Assembly (NCBI GenBank): GCA_037381915.1
Contig: JARRQJ010000030.1
Span: forward strand, 14,842-78,841
DNA from: JARRQJ01 sp037381915
GTDB lineage: Bacteria > Pseudomonadota > Gammaproteobacteria > DRLM01
Direction of reading: 5' to 3'
Length of the DNA stretch: 64,000 bases
A program made the position numbers and the translations under genes. This document shows positions 1 through 8,246 of this stretch, in pieces (positions within the stretch are counted from its first letter, which is position 1; the number at the start of each line of letters is the position of its first letter). The notes beneath the pieces are model-generated. The model searched no databases. It saw nothing but the letters and a program-made list of their open reading frames with translations, and was not told the DNA's origin.

Positions 1-2
1 CG

Positions 3-177
3 ATGACGATACTCGAATCAATTATGCGCGGGATGTTGTCAGGGGTATGAAAATGCGGTAAGCGGCGAGGTTCGTCGTTTTGCCACGGAGCGGGAGCTGC
101 TTCGTTATCTGATGCAGGTATTAGTTGTTGTGCCGAAGTCACCCAATTCCGACCTGACCGGCGCTCAAAATAATTAG
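3..177 (+). pseudogene. Small ORF (~57 aa) apparently frameshifted at a GGGG run
   Basis: An ATG at 3 opens a frame that stops at 48-50. If one G is removed from the run at 42-45, the frame continues without a stop to the TAG at 175-177 and gives a protein of about 57 residues. The tail contains VSGEVRRFATERELLRYL, which looks like real coding sequence (charged amphipathic helix). I do not recognise the family. The upstream context lies outside the window, so the true start could be further left. The break could be a sequencing error or a real mutation. It is listed because the open tail is otherwise unexplained. Confidence 0.3.
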
Positions 178-208
178 GGGATATTTCCGCAACATAAGGA
201 AAAAGAAA

Positions 209-539
209 ATGAAACATCATAAGAGGGTGCCCAGTTCTTGTCTCATGGGTTGGATGTAGACACCTTTCAGGTCATGGCAAAGCCGCTGAGGCTGGAGTTT
301 GTTCGAGGCTTGTTCATGTTGCCCGTCTAGGTGATCGGCGGGAAGACATCTGCCCGGACGATGCTGGCCGGGGTGTGTTTCTGTATGAACTTGATCGGGG
401 AACACCTTGGTTTGCATTGCTTGCGAGCCGGCCGGATTGTGGCGCAACGTGGCTTGGCAACGGGCAGGACCTGGTCCGTGACTTGGCTAAAGAGATTATT
501 GTCCGATTTCCGCATGACGGGCACGGTGTCGGGAAATAA
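209..539 (+). pseudogene. Degenerate small gene remnant, multiple frame changes
   Basis: A good ribosome binding site (AAGGA at 196-200) precedes an ATG at 209, but that frame stops after 16 codons. Coding-like peptide continues in a second frame around 256-327 (contains VMAKPLRLEFVRGLF). It then moves to a third frame to a TAA at 537-539 (contains LAKEIIVRFPHDGHGVGK). No single frame spans the region, so it is either a decayed gene or a stretch with several base errors. No family was recognised. The rest of positions 178-638 shows no other gene. Confidence 0.22.
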
Positions 540-638
540 GCCCCTTGAATTCCGGCGAGAAGCTTCGTAGAGTGGCGCCCACCTTTATGGCGACTGTGGG
601 ATTGCCCGCTGCGTACCTGTGATTCGGGAGAATAAATT

Positions 639-1757
639 ATGAACGAGAAGCTGCTTGCGATCGGGGTTGCCGCTGCTTTGATCGCGCCTGTCGTGGTTCA
701 GGCCGATGTGGAAATATACGGCGATGCACGGGTCTCCGTGGATTACGCCACCAATAACGATGACGGTACCGGTACGGGGAGCTGCAACTACGATAGCGCC
801 ACGTCCAGCAATGACCCGGCAATCAGCTGCCAAAAGAGCAAAGGCACCGTGAGCAGCAATGCTTCCTATATCGGTTTCAAGGGCGACGAGGACCTGGGGA
901 ACGGCATGGCCGCCCTGTGGCAACTGGAACAGGGCGTCGAGTTCGACAGCGGCAAGGCGTTCAGCGAAGACCGGCCCACCTTTGTCGGCATCGGCGGGGG
1001 TTTCGGCACCGTGATGGCCGGTAGATTCGATACGCCCTACATGAGCGCTACCGACATATACGATATCTTTAAGGATACCAAGGCGGACTACAACGCCATC
1101 ATGGGCGCGGCCAACAGTTCGAGCGCCATTTATGACAGCCGCGTCTCCAATACCCTGCTCTATGCGTCGCCGGACCTGGGCGGGTTCAAGGCCGAGCTCG
1201 CCTACACCATGTCACAGGCGTTCAGCAGCGATAATCTGCCGATCAGCAAGCGTGGCGGAAAAAAAGACGCCTACAGCCTGGGTGGCAATTATGATAATGG
1301 CCCATTTTCCTTGGGCGGGGCGTATCAGGTGGTCAGCAGGCAGGGCAGCAACAATGACGATATAATCGGCTGGAAACTGGGCGGCTCCTACACCATCCTG
1401 GACACGACCACCCTGGCCCTGATCTACGAAAATCTCGATCTGGGGGGGACGATCAAAGCTCGCGACGCCTATTACTTCAGTGTCGCGCACCGCAGCGGCA
1501 ATACCACGTGGAAACTGGCCTTCGCCAATGCCGGCAAATGCGGCGGAAGCGCCTGCGCGAAAACCGGGGCGACGCAGATAGCGGCGGGTGTCACACAGAG
1601 TATGACCATGAACACCGAACTGTACGTCCTATATACCCAGGTCAGTAACGACAGCGGCGCGAGATATGGCCTGGCCTACGGTCCGGCGAATGCGGTTACC
1701 GGCAAGGATGAGAGCGTGCTGTCATTGGGCATCAACCATAAATTCTCTTCCAGATAA
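639..1757 (+). CDS. Gram-negative outer-membrane porin
   Basis: This 372-residue protein has a classic signal peptide (hydrophobic stretch about residues 4-18, cleavage near VVQA-DVEIYG). Its body is typical of general porins of beta- and gammaproteobacteria: a start resembling VEIYGDARVSVDY, many alternating glycine- and aromatic-rich strands, and a last strand LGINHKFSSR. It should form a trimeric diffusion channel in the outer membrane. A ribosome binding site (GGGAG, 623-627) sits 11-12 bases before the ATG. The gene is monocistronic and converges with the next porin. The C-terminal residue is Arg rather than the usual Phe, so the BAM recognition strand is slightly atypical. The substrate cannot be deduced. 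Confidence 0.85.
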   Translation: MNEKLLAIGVAAALIAPVVVQADVEIYGDARVSVDYATNNDDGTGTGSCNYDSATSSNDPAISCQKSKGTVSSNASYIGFKGDEDLGNGMAALWQLEQGVEFDSGKAFSEDRPTFVGIGGGFGTVMAGRFDTPYMSATDIYDIFKDTKADYNAIMGAANSSSAIYDSRVSNTLLYASPDLGGFKAELAYTMSQAFSSDNLPISKRGGKKDAYSLGGNYDNGPFSLGGAYQVVSRQGSNNDDIIGWKLGGSYTILDTTTLALIYENLDLGGTIKARDAYYFSVAHRSGNTTWKLAFANAGKCGGSACAKTGATQIAAGVTQSMTMNTELYVLYTQVSNDSGARYGLAYGPANAVTGKDESVLSLGINHKFSSR

Positions 1758-1831
1758 CGGCTCGAAACTGCTTGACCGCGCGCCGGCGCCTGCGGGCGTG
1801 TTTTCTTCGCTCGCCCGGGGGCGCTTCGGCC

Positions 1832-1859
1832 AAAAAAAGATCCGCCGAGAGGCGGATCT
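1832..1859 (-). terminator. Rho-independent terminator of the 1954-3063 porin gene
   Basis: A perfect 9-bp stem (1838-1846 with 1851-1859) has a 4-base loop. Read on the minus strand it is followed by a run of seven T (positions 1838-1832 on the plus strand are A). It lies about 95 bases after the stop codon of the minus-strand porin. The plus-strand side lacks a T run, so it should work mainly for the minus-strand gene. Confidence 0.75.
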
Positions 1860-1953
1860 AAGGGAGAGTGAAAATCAAGCGCCGTCCTTGGCGCTCCGGC
1901 CTACCGCAGGCGACGAGGCTGCGGCGTTCCGGCAACGTTGAGCAAGGAAATTT

Positions 1954-3063
1954 CTAGAACTTCACCTGGGTCCAGATGCCGACCTCGGTGGCCTTGTCGT
2001 CCCCAACACCCGTAGTGTTATGGGTCACCTTGGTATTCTTATAGGCCAAGGCCAGGTCCACGTTCTTGCGGGCCTCGTAGGAGACGCCCACGTGATAGTA
2101 GGTTTGCTTCGGGTTGTCGGTGGAGTTTTTGGCTGGCTTGTCCTGGTCGTAACGGGCGAAAACCGCGATACCCTTTCCGGCGTTGACCGAACCGAAGGCC
2201 GAATAGCCGCTCGCCTTGGTTGACGACGATGAAAGATTATTCCAGTCCTTGGCGCTGAAGAATTCCGCGCCGACCTTGAACATGTCGTGGCTATAGGCCG
2301 CCAGTACATCCATGCGTTTCGCCGTGTTAATGGTTAGGCTAGGATTGTTGGCATTTGCATAGGTGTTATTTCCCAGCTTGCCGTCATAAAAACCGGCGGC
2401 CAGATTCAGACCTGCAATGGGCATGACCCCGACGCGGCCGGCAAAATCCAGGCTCTTGGAACGGTCAGGGTGCTTGTAGCCGTTGCCGTTGACGGCGGAC
2501 ACGGCGTAGTTCACCATTCCGACCTTGCCGCCCAAGTGCGCGCCCCAGTCGGCGGAATTGGCGAAGTGGTTACGATCGGTGAGCGTAGCTTCCACCCAGC
2601 GGTAACCATAGGCGTGTTCCACGTAGGGGATCCAGGGCATATCGGCGGAACCGACCCGCAGCACGGCGGCGTCGGAAAACTTCGCCTGCAGGTAGGCCTT
2701 CTTGACCATGGTCTGAACGGCCGCAGGGCCGGAACAACTGATTGTGACGTCGCTGGCGGGCGTAGTGGTAACGTCGGTCACGACGGTAGTGCTGCCAGTG
2801 GGGCTGCAATCCGAGGCATAGATGACATCAGTGGTCAGATTGGCGGACCACATATCATCGAAGCTGTGGCCGACGCTCAAGTAGAAGCGCTTGAGGTCAA
2901 AGCCTGTGCTTTTGTCAGTCGTTGTTCCCGATGATTTTACTGTTTTGTTGGTAAAATCCAGATAAGCCTTGCCACCCACAGTGGTCGATTCATCGGCCTG
3001 GGCGGCGATGCTCATCCCCGCGATGGCCGCCATGACGGCTGCTGTCAAGATCTGCTTGCGCAT
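1954..3063 (-). CDS. Outer-membrane porin, phosphate-selective porin-like
   Basis: The 369-residue product starts with a clear signal peptide (MRKQILTAAVMAAIAGMSIA, cleavage after AQA). A barrel with motifs such as FDLKRFYLSVGHSFDD and a last strand ending TQVKF follows; the final Phe is the normal outer-membrane signal. The alternation KRFYLSV...ANLTTDV is what I associate with the O/P (phosphate-selective) porin superfamily, but pore specificity is not readable from sequence. A GAGGAG motif lies upstream of the ATG on the minus strand. Transcription runs toward the other porin and ends at the hairpin near 1840. Confidence 0.8.
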   Translation of the reverse strand: MRKQILTAAVMAAIAGMSIAAQADESTTVGGKAYLDFTNKTVKSSGTTTDKSTGFDLKRFYLSVGHSFDDMWSANLTTDVIYASDCSPTGSTTVVTDVTTTPASDVTISCSGPAAVQTMVKKAYLQAKFSDAAVLRVGSADMPWIPYVEHAYGYRWVEATLTDRNHFANSADWGAHLGGKVGMVNYAVSAVNGNGYKHPDRSKSLDFAGRVGVMPIAGLNLAAGFYDGKLGNNTYANANNPSLTINTAKRMDVLAAYSHDMFKVGAEFFSAKDWNNLSSSSTKASGYSAFGSVNAGKGIAVFARYDQDKPAKNSTDNPKQTYYHVGVSYEARKNVDLALAYKNTKVTHNTTGVGDDKATEVGIWTQVKF

Positions 3064-3857
3064 ATTAATTAGCTCCTCTCATTAAGGTTTTATAAGTCTT
3101 CCGCGTTGACGCCACAGCTCGCAGCATCATCGTTATCAGTGCGTTGACCGTGACTCCCTTTTCCGGTCGGCCGCCGCGTCAGTACGGGTAGAGATTTCCC
3201 TTGATGGTCGCCCCTGGCCCGCAACTGCCGCACAGGATAGGCGGCGAATATGACATTTCGATGACAGTTCGATGTACGTCGTCTTTTTGGTACAACGGCC
3301 TGACATACTGTTGTTTGCATGCAACATTTTTCTATCGGCCAGTGAGGAAAGAATCTGAGAATTGATTAGGCGTGATAAAGTCGCCCGCCCTAGTACGAAG
3401 ACGAAGATACCCCGGCGGAATGCGCTGGTTGGGGCGCTGCCGGCACTTGGAGGATTTTCCGCCGCCCTGGGCATCACTGGATCGCCGCGATAGCCATCGT
3501 CTCAGTGTGGCTATTTATATAGCTAGGGGTACTGGGTCGGGGAGGGATGCATCGTTCTCTAGCGGAGTCTCGTCTCTACCCCGGCGGCGGGCGTGGTTTT
3601 GTCTCAGATCATGGCGTGGCCAATACATCAACTTCCCTGCGAGTCCCGCGGGCGCAGTATCTCACGCACATGGCCCACGCTCGAGATCTCGCTGCGCAGG
3701 CCTGACGAGTCCCAGCCCCGCTGTTGGCTGGTATGGGGTCCATTTTTTAGTGGAGCTGGATCAGCGCTTGAGGAGAATTAGTGTTTCCCGCTTGTAACCT
3801 GGCAGCTAACTTGACAAAATCTCAGGTTTAGAAGAATCCCTGAATGGGGGCGGATTG
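3064..3857. other. Long divergent intergenic region between porin and tetrahaem cytochrome genes
   Basis: There is no convincing gene in this 790-base stretch. The open frames are Arg- and Ser-rich and lack family features. It must hold the promoters of the minus-strand porin and of the plus-strand cytochrome. Visible elements are an ATTAATTA at 3064-3071, a perfect 10-base palindrome TTGCATGCAA at 3315-3324, and a consensus -35 hexamer TTGACA at 3811-3816. The -10 partner of that hexamer is poor at normal spacing, which may mean that an activator is needed. Confidence 0.4.
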
Positions 3858-4676
3858 ATGAAGAGGGGATGCAGAGTCCAATACCAGGTTGCGGTGCTAG
3901 CTCTCGGTTTGCTGGGGAGCGGAATCGCCTCCGGCGGTATCTTCAACACCAAGCACAATTTGAGCGCCGCCGGCTTGAATGCGGCTAGCAATTACAGCGG
4001 GACCAAGGAAATCTGTGTCTTTTGCCATACCCCCCATGGCGGGGACGCAAAGGCGGCGGTCCCCCTGTGGAACCGCAACATCATCCCCACCGGTTTTGAA
4101 ACCTACGATCAGCTGGGGACCACGACCCTGGACGGCAAGATCGAGCCGGTCGGCTCGGTCTCCGTGGCCTGCCTCTCCTGTCATGACGGTACCCAGGCCA
4201 TGGATGCCTTGATCAATGAGCCCGGTTCGGGGACGCTGGTGCCCGGTTTCCACAACGGTAGATGGAGCGGACAGGCGCGCAGTACCGAAGGCCGGATCGC
4301 CTTTCCCAACACGGTGACCAACCTGGGCAAGGATCTGACCAACGATCATCCCATCGGCATCCAGTTTGCGGGCGGCGGCTATTCGCTCATCAATCCCTCC
4401 GGCCCGGGCGCGGACAAGGATTTTCACCATGCCAATTCGGAGATTCTCGGTACCAGCCGGGTGTGGTGGGTCAATACCCCCGTGGGGACGCCGGGTTTCG
4501 ATCGTACCGACATGAAGCTTTACACGCGGACCGCGACCCGCGGCGCCTATGTGGGCGAACCGCAACCTTATGTGGAATGCGCTTCTTGCCATGATCCTCA
4601 TGTGGACAAGAACCCCACATTCTTACGCATTAATCCCGCCGGGAGTGCAGTCTGCCTCACTTGCCATAACAAGTGA
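3858..4676 (+). CDS. Tetrahaem c-type cytochrome, doubled-CXXCH type
   Basis: The 272-residue exported protein has a signal peptide (hydrophobic residues about 9-24) and four CXXCH haem sites: CVFCH 53-57, CLSCH 105-109, CASCH 241-245 and CLTCH 266-270. The whole protein parallels the N-terminal third of the undecahaem cytochrome encoded at 12754: both have TKHN, CHTPHG followed by LWNRN, CLSCHDGT, LTNDHP, CxSCHDPH and CLxCHNK. That makes it a free-standing module of the same fold. I chose ATG 3858, preceded by a G-rich binding site, over the TTG directly upstream. It probably carries electrons in the periplasm or at the outer membrane together with the barrel encoded next. Confidence 0.88.
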   Translation: MKRGCRVQYQVAVLALGLLGSGIASGGIFNTKHNLSAAGLNAASNYSGTKEICVFCHTPHGGDAKAAVPLWNRNIIPTGFETYDQLGTTTLDGKIEPVGSVSVACLSCHDGTQAMDALINEPGSGTLVPGFHNGRWSGQARSTEGRIAFPNTVTNLGKDLTNDHPIGIQFAGGGYSLINPSGPGADKDFHHANSEILGTSRVWWVNTPVGTPGFDRTDMKLYTRTATRGAYVGEPQPYVECASCHDPHVDKNPTFLRINPAGSAVCLTCHNK

Positions 4677-5082
4677 GCATGAGCTGTCATGATGCCGTAA
4701 TCTTGGCTGGAGCGTGTTCATTAATTAAACGGGAGATAGCTTAGATACCTTAAGAAACTATGAAGCGCTTTATGGGATGTGGGATGAGATTTCATACTTG
4801 GTGAAATGCTTTTTCCACGCAATTCGCTGCGCGTGTGAGCGTGGAAGCGTCGTCGTGAAGTTGCGCGGCTTGCAGGTGTTGCTTTATGGTGCGGGGGATG
4901 TCGCTTTATATGCGGCATTAAGCGGTACTGTCCATCGGGGAGTGAAGTATTACGGATTGCCCATGATCAGCATTAATTAGTAGTGGGAAGTCGCCACCAT
5001 TAGGGGTGTGGACAGGGGCGCGGAATCGGCGCTCCCGCCGGGGGATGGTTAAGAATTAATCTAAGAGGCGCTTATAATAACA
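4677..5082. other. Intergenic region between tetrahaem cytochrome and barrel gene
   Basis: About 400 bases without a supported gene. One 67-codon open frame (4777-4980) has no recognisable feature. Two copies of ATTAATTA are present (4720-4727 and 4972-4979). A TATAAT hexamer at 5073-5078 lies only five bases before the annotated start of the next gene, so if it is a promoter the true start of that gene lies slightly downstream. Confidence 0.35.
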
Positions 5083-6852
5083 ATGAGATTCGTGAATGCC
5101 GGAGATTCATTCCGAACCGAGGAATGCATAATCAGGCTGTTGCTGCTGTGTGCGCTCCTGTGGTCAGCCGGTGTCATGGCGTTGCCCGTGGACATGTCGG
5201 GCAGCGTCGGTTACAGCTATCGTTCCTTGAATACCGAAGTGAGTGATTCCACCAGCAATCAATTGCTGGGTATCCTGCGCGCGAGTTCCTATATATGGCA
5301 ACCATGGTTCGCCACCGCGGAAGGCGGGGTCACCCTGGCCCTGGATAAATCCGATCTGAGTGATTCCCAAAACGGCGTCCTCAGTTCCAACACCACTTCC
5401 AAAATTATCAGCGGTGACGCGGTGCTGAACGTGTTACCCGAGAGCCAAACCCCCTTCCGCCTGTCCTACCAGGCTACCGACAGCCGCGTCGACGATACCA
5501 CCATCAAAAATCCGCTGATCCGCTTGTCCGGCCAGGATTTCAAAACCACCAATCTGGATGTGAGCCAGTCCTATATCACCGACGCCGGCCATCGTATCCA
5601 GGCCCGTTACGGCAACCGTACCTGGAAGTCGGATACGAACGGCGACTATACCGACGAGACCGCGGGCCTGGAACTGGACTACAAGCCGGCGGGGCAGCGC
5701 CTCCTGGCCCGGGCCAACGTGGAAAAAGTCGATCAATCCAATACCGATCGCCATCAGGACAACCTGCTGGTGGACGTGAATCATTATTATTATCCCACCG
5801 ACGCCCTGCGCATCGACTCCACGGCGAGCCTCTATAATCTGGATACCACCTTTAACGGGGCGACCGGCCTGGTGGATACCACGGTCACCGACATAGCACA
5901 GGCTTCCAGCTATTTATTTTGGCGCCCTGTGGATCGGCGCTGGACGGTGAGTGGCGGGGTGCGCGCCATGGAAATGAAAGGGCATGATCCGGCCCAGGCC
6001 AGTAACCAGCGCAGTCTCAGCGCGTCCGCCGGGGCCTTTTATCAATACACACAGCGCCTGCGCTTCGACGGCAGCGCCACCCTCACCAAAGCGGACGTGA
6101 CCGGTGCATCTCAGGGCTCGTCCTCGGAGCATCTGGGGACTTTGTACCAATCCGATCTGGCGGTGCTCAAAGGCTTCAACTACCACTGGTTCGCCAGCGG
6201 TGCCGTGGATAATCAGGACGATCCGGACGTCAGTCAGCAATCGCTGACCCTGTCCCTGGGGCATGATGCGGCACGGACCTGGTGGTTGGGAGACGCGAAC
6301 ACCATCCGTTTCAGTATCAATCAATCAATAAATGAAGATGTTCAGAGCGGCAGCGGCTCCGATTCCGTCAACCGCCTCGATCAGAGCGCCACCCTGGGAT
6401 GGAATCAATCTGCGGGGAGCGGTACCACCCTGGTGCAGCTGACCCTGGCGGACTCGCGGGATCTGGGCGGTAATGGGGATTCCCAGCAATTAGTGAATTT
6501 CCAGGCATCCCGCCAGCAGAATATCAGTCGCCTCAGCTCGCTTTCCGGGGACCTTACCCTCCAGACCGTGCGCAGGAATTTTACGGGGGGGCCTAATAAC
6601 CGTACCGAGACCTCGGGCACCGGCCGGATCAATTACCAGCATATGAGCATTTTCGGGGTGCCCCGCCTGCAGTTCGTGTCGGACCTGACCCTGTCCCAGG
6701 CCTCGACCAGCCTGGGTGCGAACCGCGACGAGTGGGAAAATCGCCTGGATTACCGCATCGGATTGACCAATATCAGCCTGAGCTATCGCATTTTGAATGA
6801 TGACGTCAACAACTCCAAGATCCTATATTTCCGGGTTATGCGTCAGTTTTAA
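5083..6852 (+). CDS. Outer-membrane beta-barrel protein, candidate porin of a porin-cytochrome conduit
   Basis: The 589-residue product has a hydrophobic export segment at about residues 16-33 (IIRLLLLCALLWSAGVMA). The rest consists of alternating polar and aromatic strands with many D, N and S turns, ending YFRVMRQF with a terminal Phe. There is no haem motif. Position between tetrahaem and trihaem cytochrome genes suggests the barrel that lets cytochromes pass electrons across the outer membrane, by analogy with MtrB, PioB or OmbB; I see no specific sequence motif proving that homology. The N-terminus before residue 16 is unusually long for a signal peptide, and a later start is possible because a TATAAT lies at 5073-5078. 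Confidence 0.7.
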   Translation: MRFVNAGDSFRTEECIIRLLLLCALLWSAGVMALPVDMSGSVGYSYRSLNTEVSDSTSNQLLGILRASSYIWQPWFATAEGGVTLALDKSDLSDSQNGVLSSNTTSKIISGDAVLNVLPESQTPFRLSYQATDSRVDDTTIKNPLIRLSGQDFKTTNLDVSQSYITDAGHRIQARYGNRTWKSDTNGDYTDETAGLELDYKPAGQRLLARANVEKVDQSNTDRHQDNLLVDVNHYYYPTDALRIDSTASLYNLDTTFNGATGLVDTTVTDIAQASSYLFWRPVDRRWTVSGGVRAMEMKGHDPAQASNQRSLSASAGAFYQYTQRLRFDGSATLTKADVTGASQGSSSEHLGTLYQSDLAVLKGFNYHWFASGAVDNQDDPDVSQQSLTLSLGHDAARTWWLGDANTIRFSINQSINEDVQSGSGSDSVNRLDQSATLGWNQSAGSGTTLVQLTLADSRDLGGNGDSQQLVNFQASRQQNISRLSSLSGDLTLQTVRRNFTGGPNNRTETSGTGRINYQHMSIFGVPRLQFVSDLTLSQASTSLGANRDEWENRLDYRIGLTNISLSYRILNDDVNNSKILYFRVMRQF

Positions 6853-6860
6853 GGTCGATG

Positions 6861-6890
6861 TTACCCGAAATGCGATTAATTAATTATAAT
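6861..6890 (+). promoter_or_regulatory. Possible sigma-70 promoter of the trihaem cytochrome genes
   Basis: A perfect -10 hexamer TATAAT lies at 6885-6890 with a weak -35 (TTACCC, 6861-6866) at 18-base spacing. It is about 30 bases before the start codon of the 6920 gene. Two overlapping ATTAATTA motifs (6875-6886) occupy the spacer, a place where a repressor or activator could bind. Confidence 0.35.
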
Positions 6891-6919
6891 ACGCACTAAT
6901 TAACGAGGAGGCCCGCACG

Positions 6920-7372
6920 ATGTCCCGTAATAATGACGACAAAATAAACTGGAGATTCGCCGTCTTAGGCTTACTGGCCGGGTTGGCGATGTTGGCAATT
7001 ACCCCCGCCAAGGCGGAGTACGCAGACGTCATTATCAACAATTACGCGGATGCGGCGGGCATGCGGCCGGTGGTATTCCCTCATTGGTTCCACCGCATTC
7101 GTTTCCGTTGCAAGGTGTGCCATGCGGACCTGGGCTTCAAGTTCAAAGCCGGCGGCAATAAGATCACCATGGCCAAGATCATTGACGGCAAGTTCTGCGG
7201 CGCCTGCCATAACGGCCAGATCGCCTGGTCCGTGGCAAACTGCAACATGTGCCATTCCGGTATTCCCGGCACGCCGACTCATATTCACGGCAGTACCGTG
7301 CAGCGCCTCGTTGCCCCTCCATATGTGCCGCTGAAGGCAAGAGTCCAGCAGCCTCCACAAACCAAGAAATAA
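6920..7372 (+). CDS. Small trihaem c7-type cytochrome
   Basis: A 150-residue periplasmic protein. A signal segment (residues 12-32, ending AKA) is followed by three haem sites, CKVCH 64-68, CGACH 93-97 and CNMCH 108-112. Extra His residues (PHWFH, about 54-58) can serve as distal ligands. The pattern FPHxxH...CxxCH...ITMAKII.GKFCGACH is the c(7)-type trihaem domain found in electron-transfer loci. A strong GAGGAGG site (6905-6911) sets the start at 6920. It leads a tight run with the next cytochrome (24-base gap) and is the shortest of three c7 proteins in this locus, essentially the domain alone. Confidence 0.88.
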   Translation: MSRNNDDKINWRFAVLGLLAGLAMLAITPAKAEYADVIINNYADAAGMRPVVFPHWFHRIRFRCKVCHADLGFKFKAGGNKITMAKIIDGKFCGACHNGQIAWSVANCNMCHSGIPGTPTHIHGSTVQRLVAPPYVPLKARVQQPPQTKK

Positions 7373-7396
7373 CGGCGACACATAAGGAGCGAGATC

Positions 7397-8089
7397 ATGA
7401 GTCAGCAGCTAAAAAAACTATACGGTGCTTTTATAGCGACCTTACTCGTCTCTTCGCCGGCCATGAGCGCGCCAGGCGCGGGGGTGGTGGAACGGGGTAA
7501 CACGGTCGTATCCCAGGCGGATCTGCCGATGATGGTGGCGGAGGTCTCCGCGGCCAACACCTTCAATCGCAATCTGCGCAAGGAAAAGGATCCCAATGCC
7601 CCGCCGCCGGAAGACGGTTACCATGACCCGGAAAACGAGGGCACCCATGTGCTCATGAAGCCCAAGGAGGCCTACGTGGGCCTGCCCACCACCAACTTCG
7701 GCAATCATGTGGATTGGGTGAAGGCCTTGGACGAAGGCAAGATCGCGCCGCGCTGGGACAGGACGGACCCCAAGGCGAAGCCGTTCGTCATGGATCTGGA
7801 TATCGTCCGGCCGGTGAAGGCGTCGGTGCCCGACGTGGTGTTCCCCCACCGCCAACATACGGAGTGGCTGGCATGCTCAAATTGTCACCCGGCCATCTTC
7901 ATCCCGCAAAAGGGCGCCAACCAGATCAATATGTCCGCCATCCTGCTCGGACAAAAGTGCGGGGTCTGCCATGGTAAGGTGTCGTTTCCCATTACCACGT
8001 TTACCTGCAAGAAGTGTCATTCCAAGCCCAAGCCCGCGGATTGGACGCCGCCCTTGAGTGAGTCCTCGCTCAAGAACCCTTGGCGTTAA
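7397..8089 (+). CDS. Trihaem c7-type cytochrome with N-terminal extension
   Basis: The protein has 230 residues: a signal peptide (about 8-25), then a 120-residue haem-free region, then a C-terminal trihaem domain with CSNCH 160-164, CGVCH 188-192 and CKKCH 204-208. The domain reads FPHRQHTEWLACSNCHPAIF and is nearly superimposable on the C-terminus of the 10073 product, so the two are paralogues. The N-terminal part (contains WVKALDEGKIAPRWD) also matches the paralogue (NWVKTLNEDLIEPRM), so the extension is a conserved feature and not a random fusion. Likely role: soluble or partner-docked periplasmic electron carrier. Confidence 0.88.
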   Translation: MSQQLKKLYGAFIATLLVSSPAMSAPGAGVVERGNTVVSQADLPMMVAEVSAANTFNRNLRKEKDPNAPPPEDGYHDPENEGTHVLMKPKEAYVGLPTTNFGNHVDWVKALDEGKIAPRWDRTDPKAKPFVMDLDIVRPVKASVPDVVFPHRQHTEWLACSNCHPAIFIPQKGANQINMSAILLGQKCGVCHGKVSFPITTFTCKKCHSKPKPADWTPPLSESSLKNPWR

Positions 8090-8100
8090 GCGCCGAGTAA

Positions 8101-8128
8101 GACGCCGCTACCTCCCTGTAGCGGCGTC
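8101..8128 (+). terminator. Strong hairpin terminator after the second trihaem gene
   Basis: A perfect 11-bp stem (8101-8111 with 8118-8128) has a six-base loop and starts 11 bases after the stop codon of the 7397 gene. The following sequence (ATATTTCGTT) is only moderately T-rich, so termination may be partial. It separates the first cytochrome transcript from the lipoprotein gene at 8247. Confidence 0.65.
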
Positions 8129-8246
8129 ATATTTCGTTACCCCTGGGATTCACGCGATCGGACGCTCGCTGGCATCGTGGCGCGTGAAGGTGTGGAATAA
8201 GCAGGCTTAGTGTGGTTGTTCTGTAGTACGGAGACGTAACAGCATT

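Noticed and set aside
1776..1812. GC-rich inverted repeat with TGTTTTC after the first porin
   Set aside because: Only about four contiguous pairs with a large GC loop; too weak to call a terminator.
3372..3797. 141-codon plus-strand frame in the 3.1-3.86 kb gap
   Set aside because: Very Arg/Ser/Pro-rich, no ribosome binding site and no family features.
4777..4980. 67-codon frame in the 4.7-5.1 kb gap
   Set aside because: No ribosome binding site or recognisable motif.
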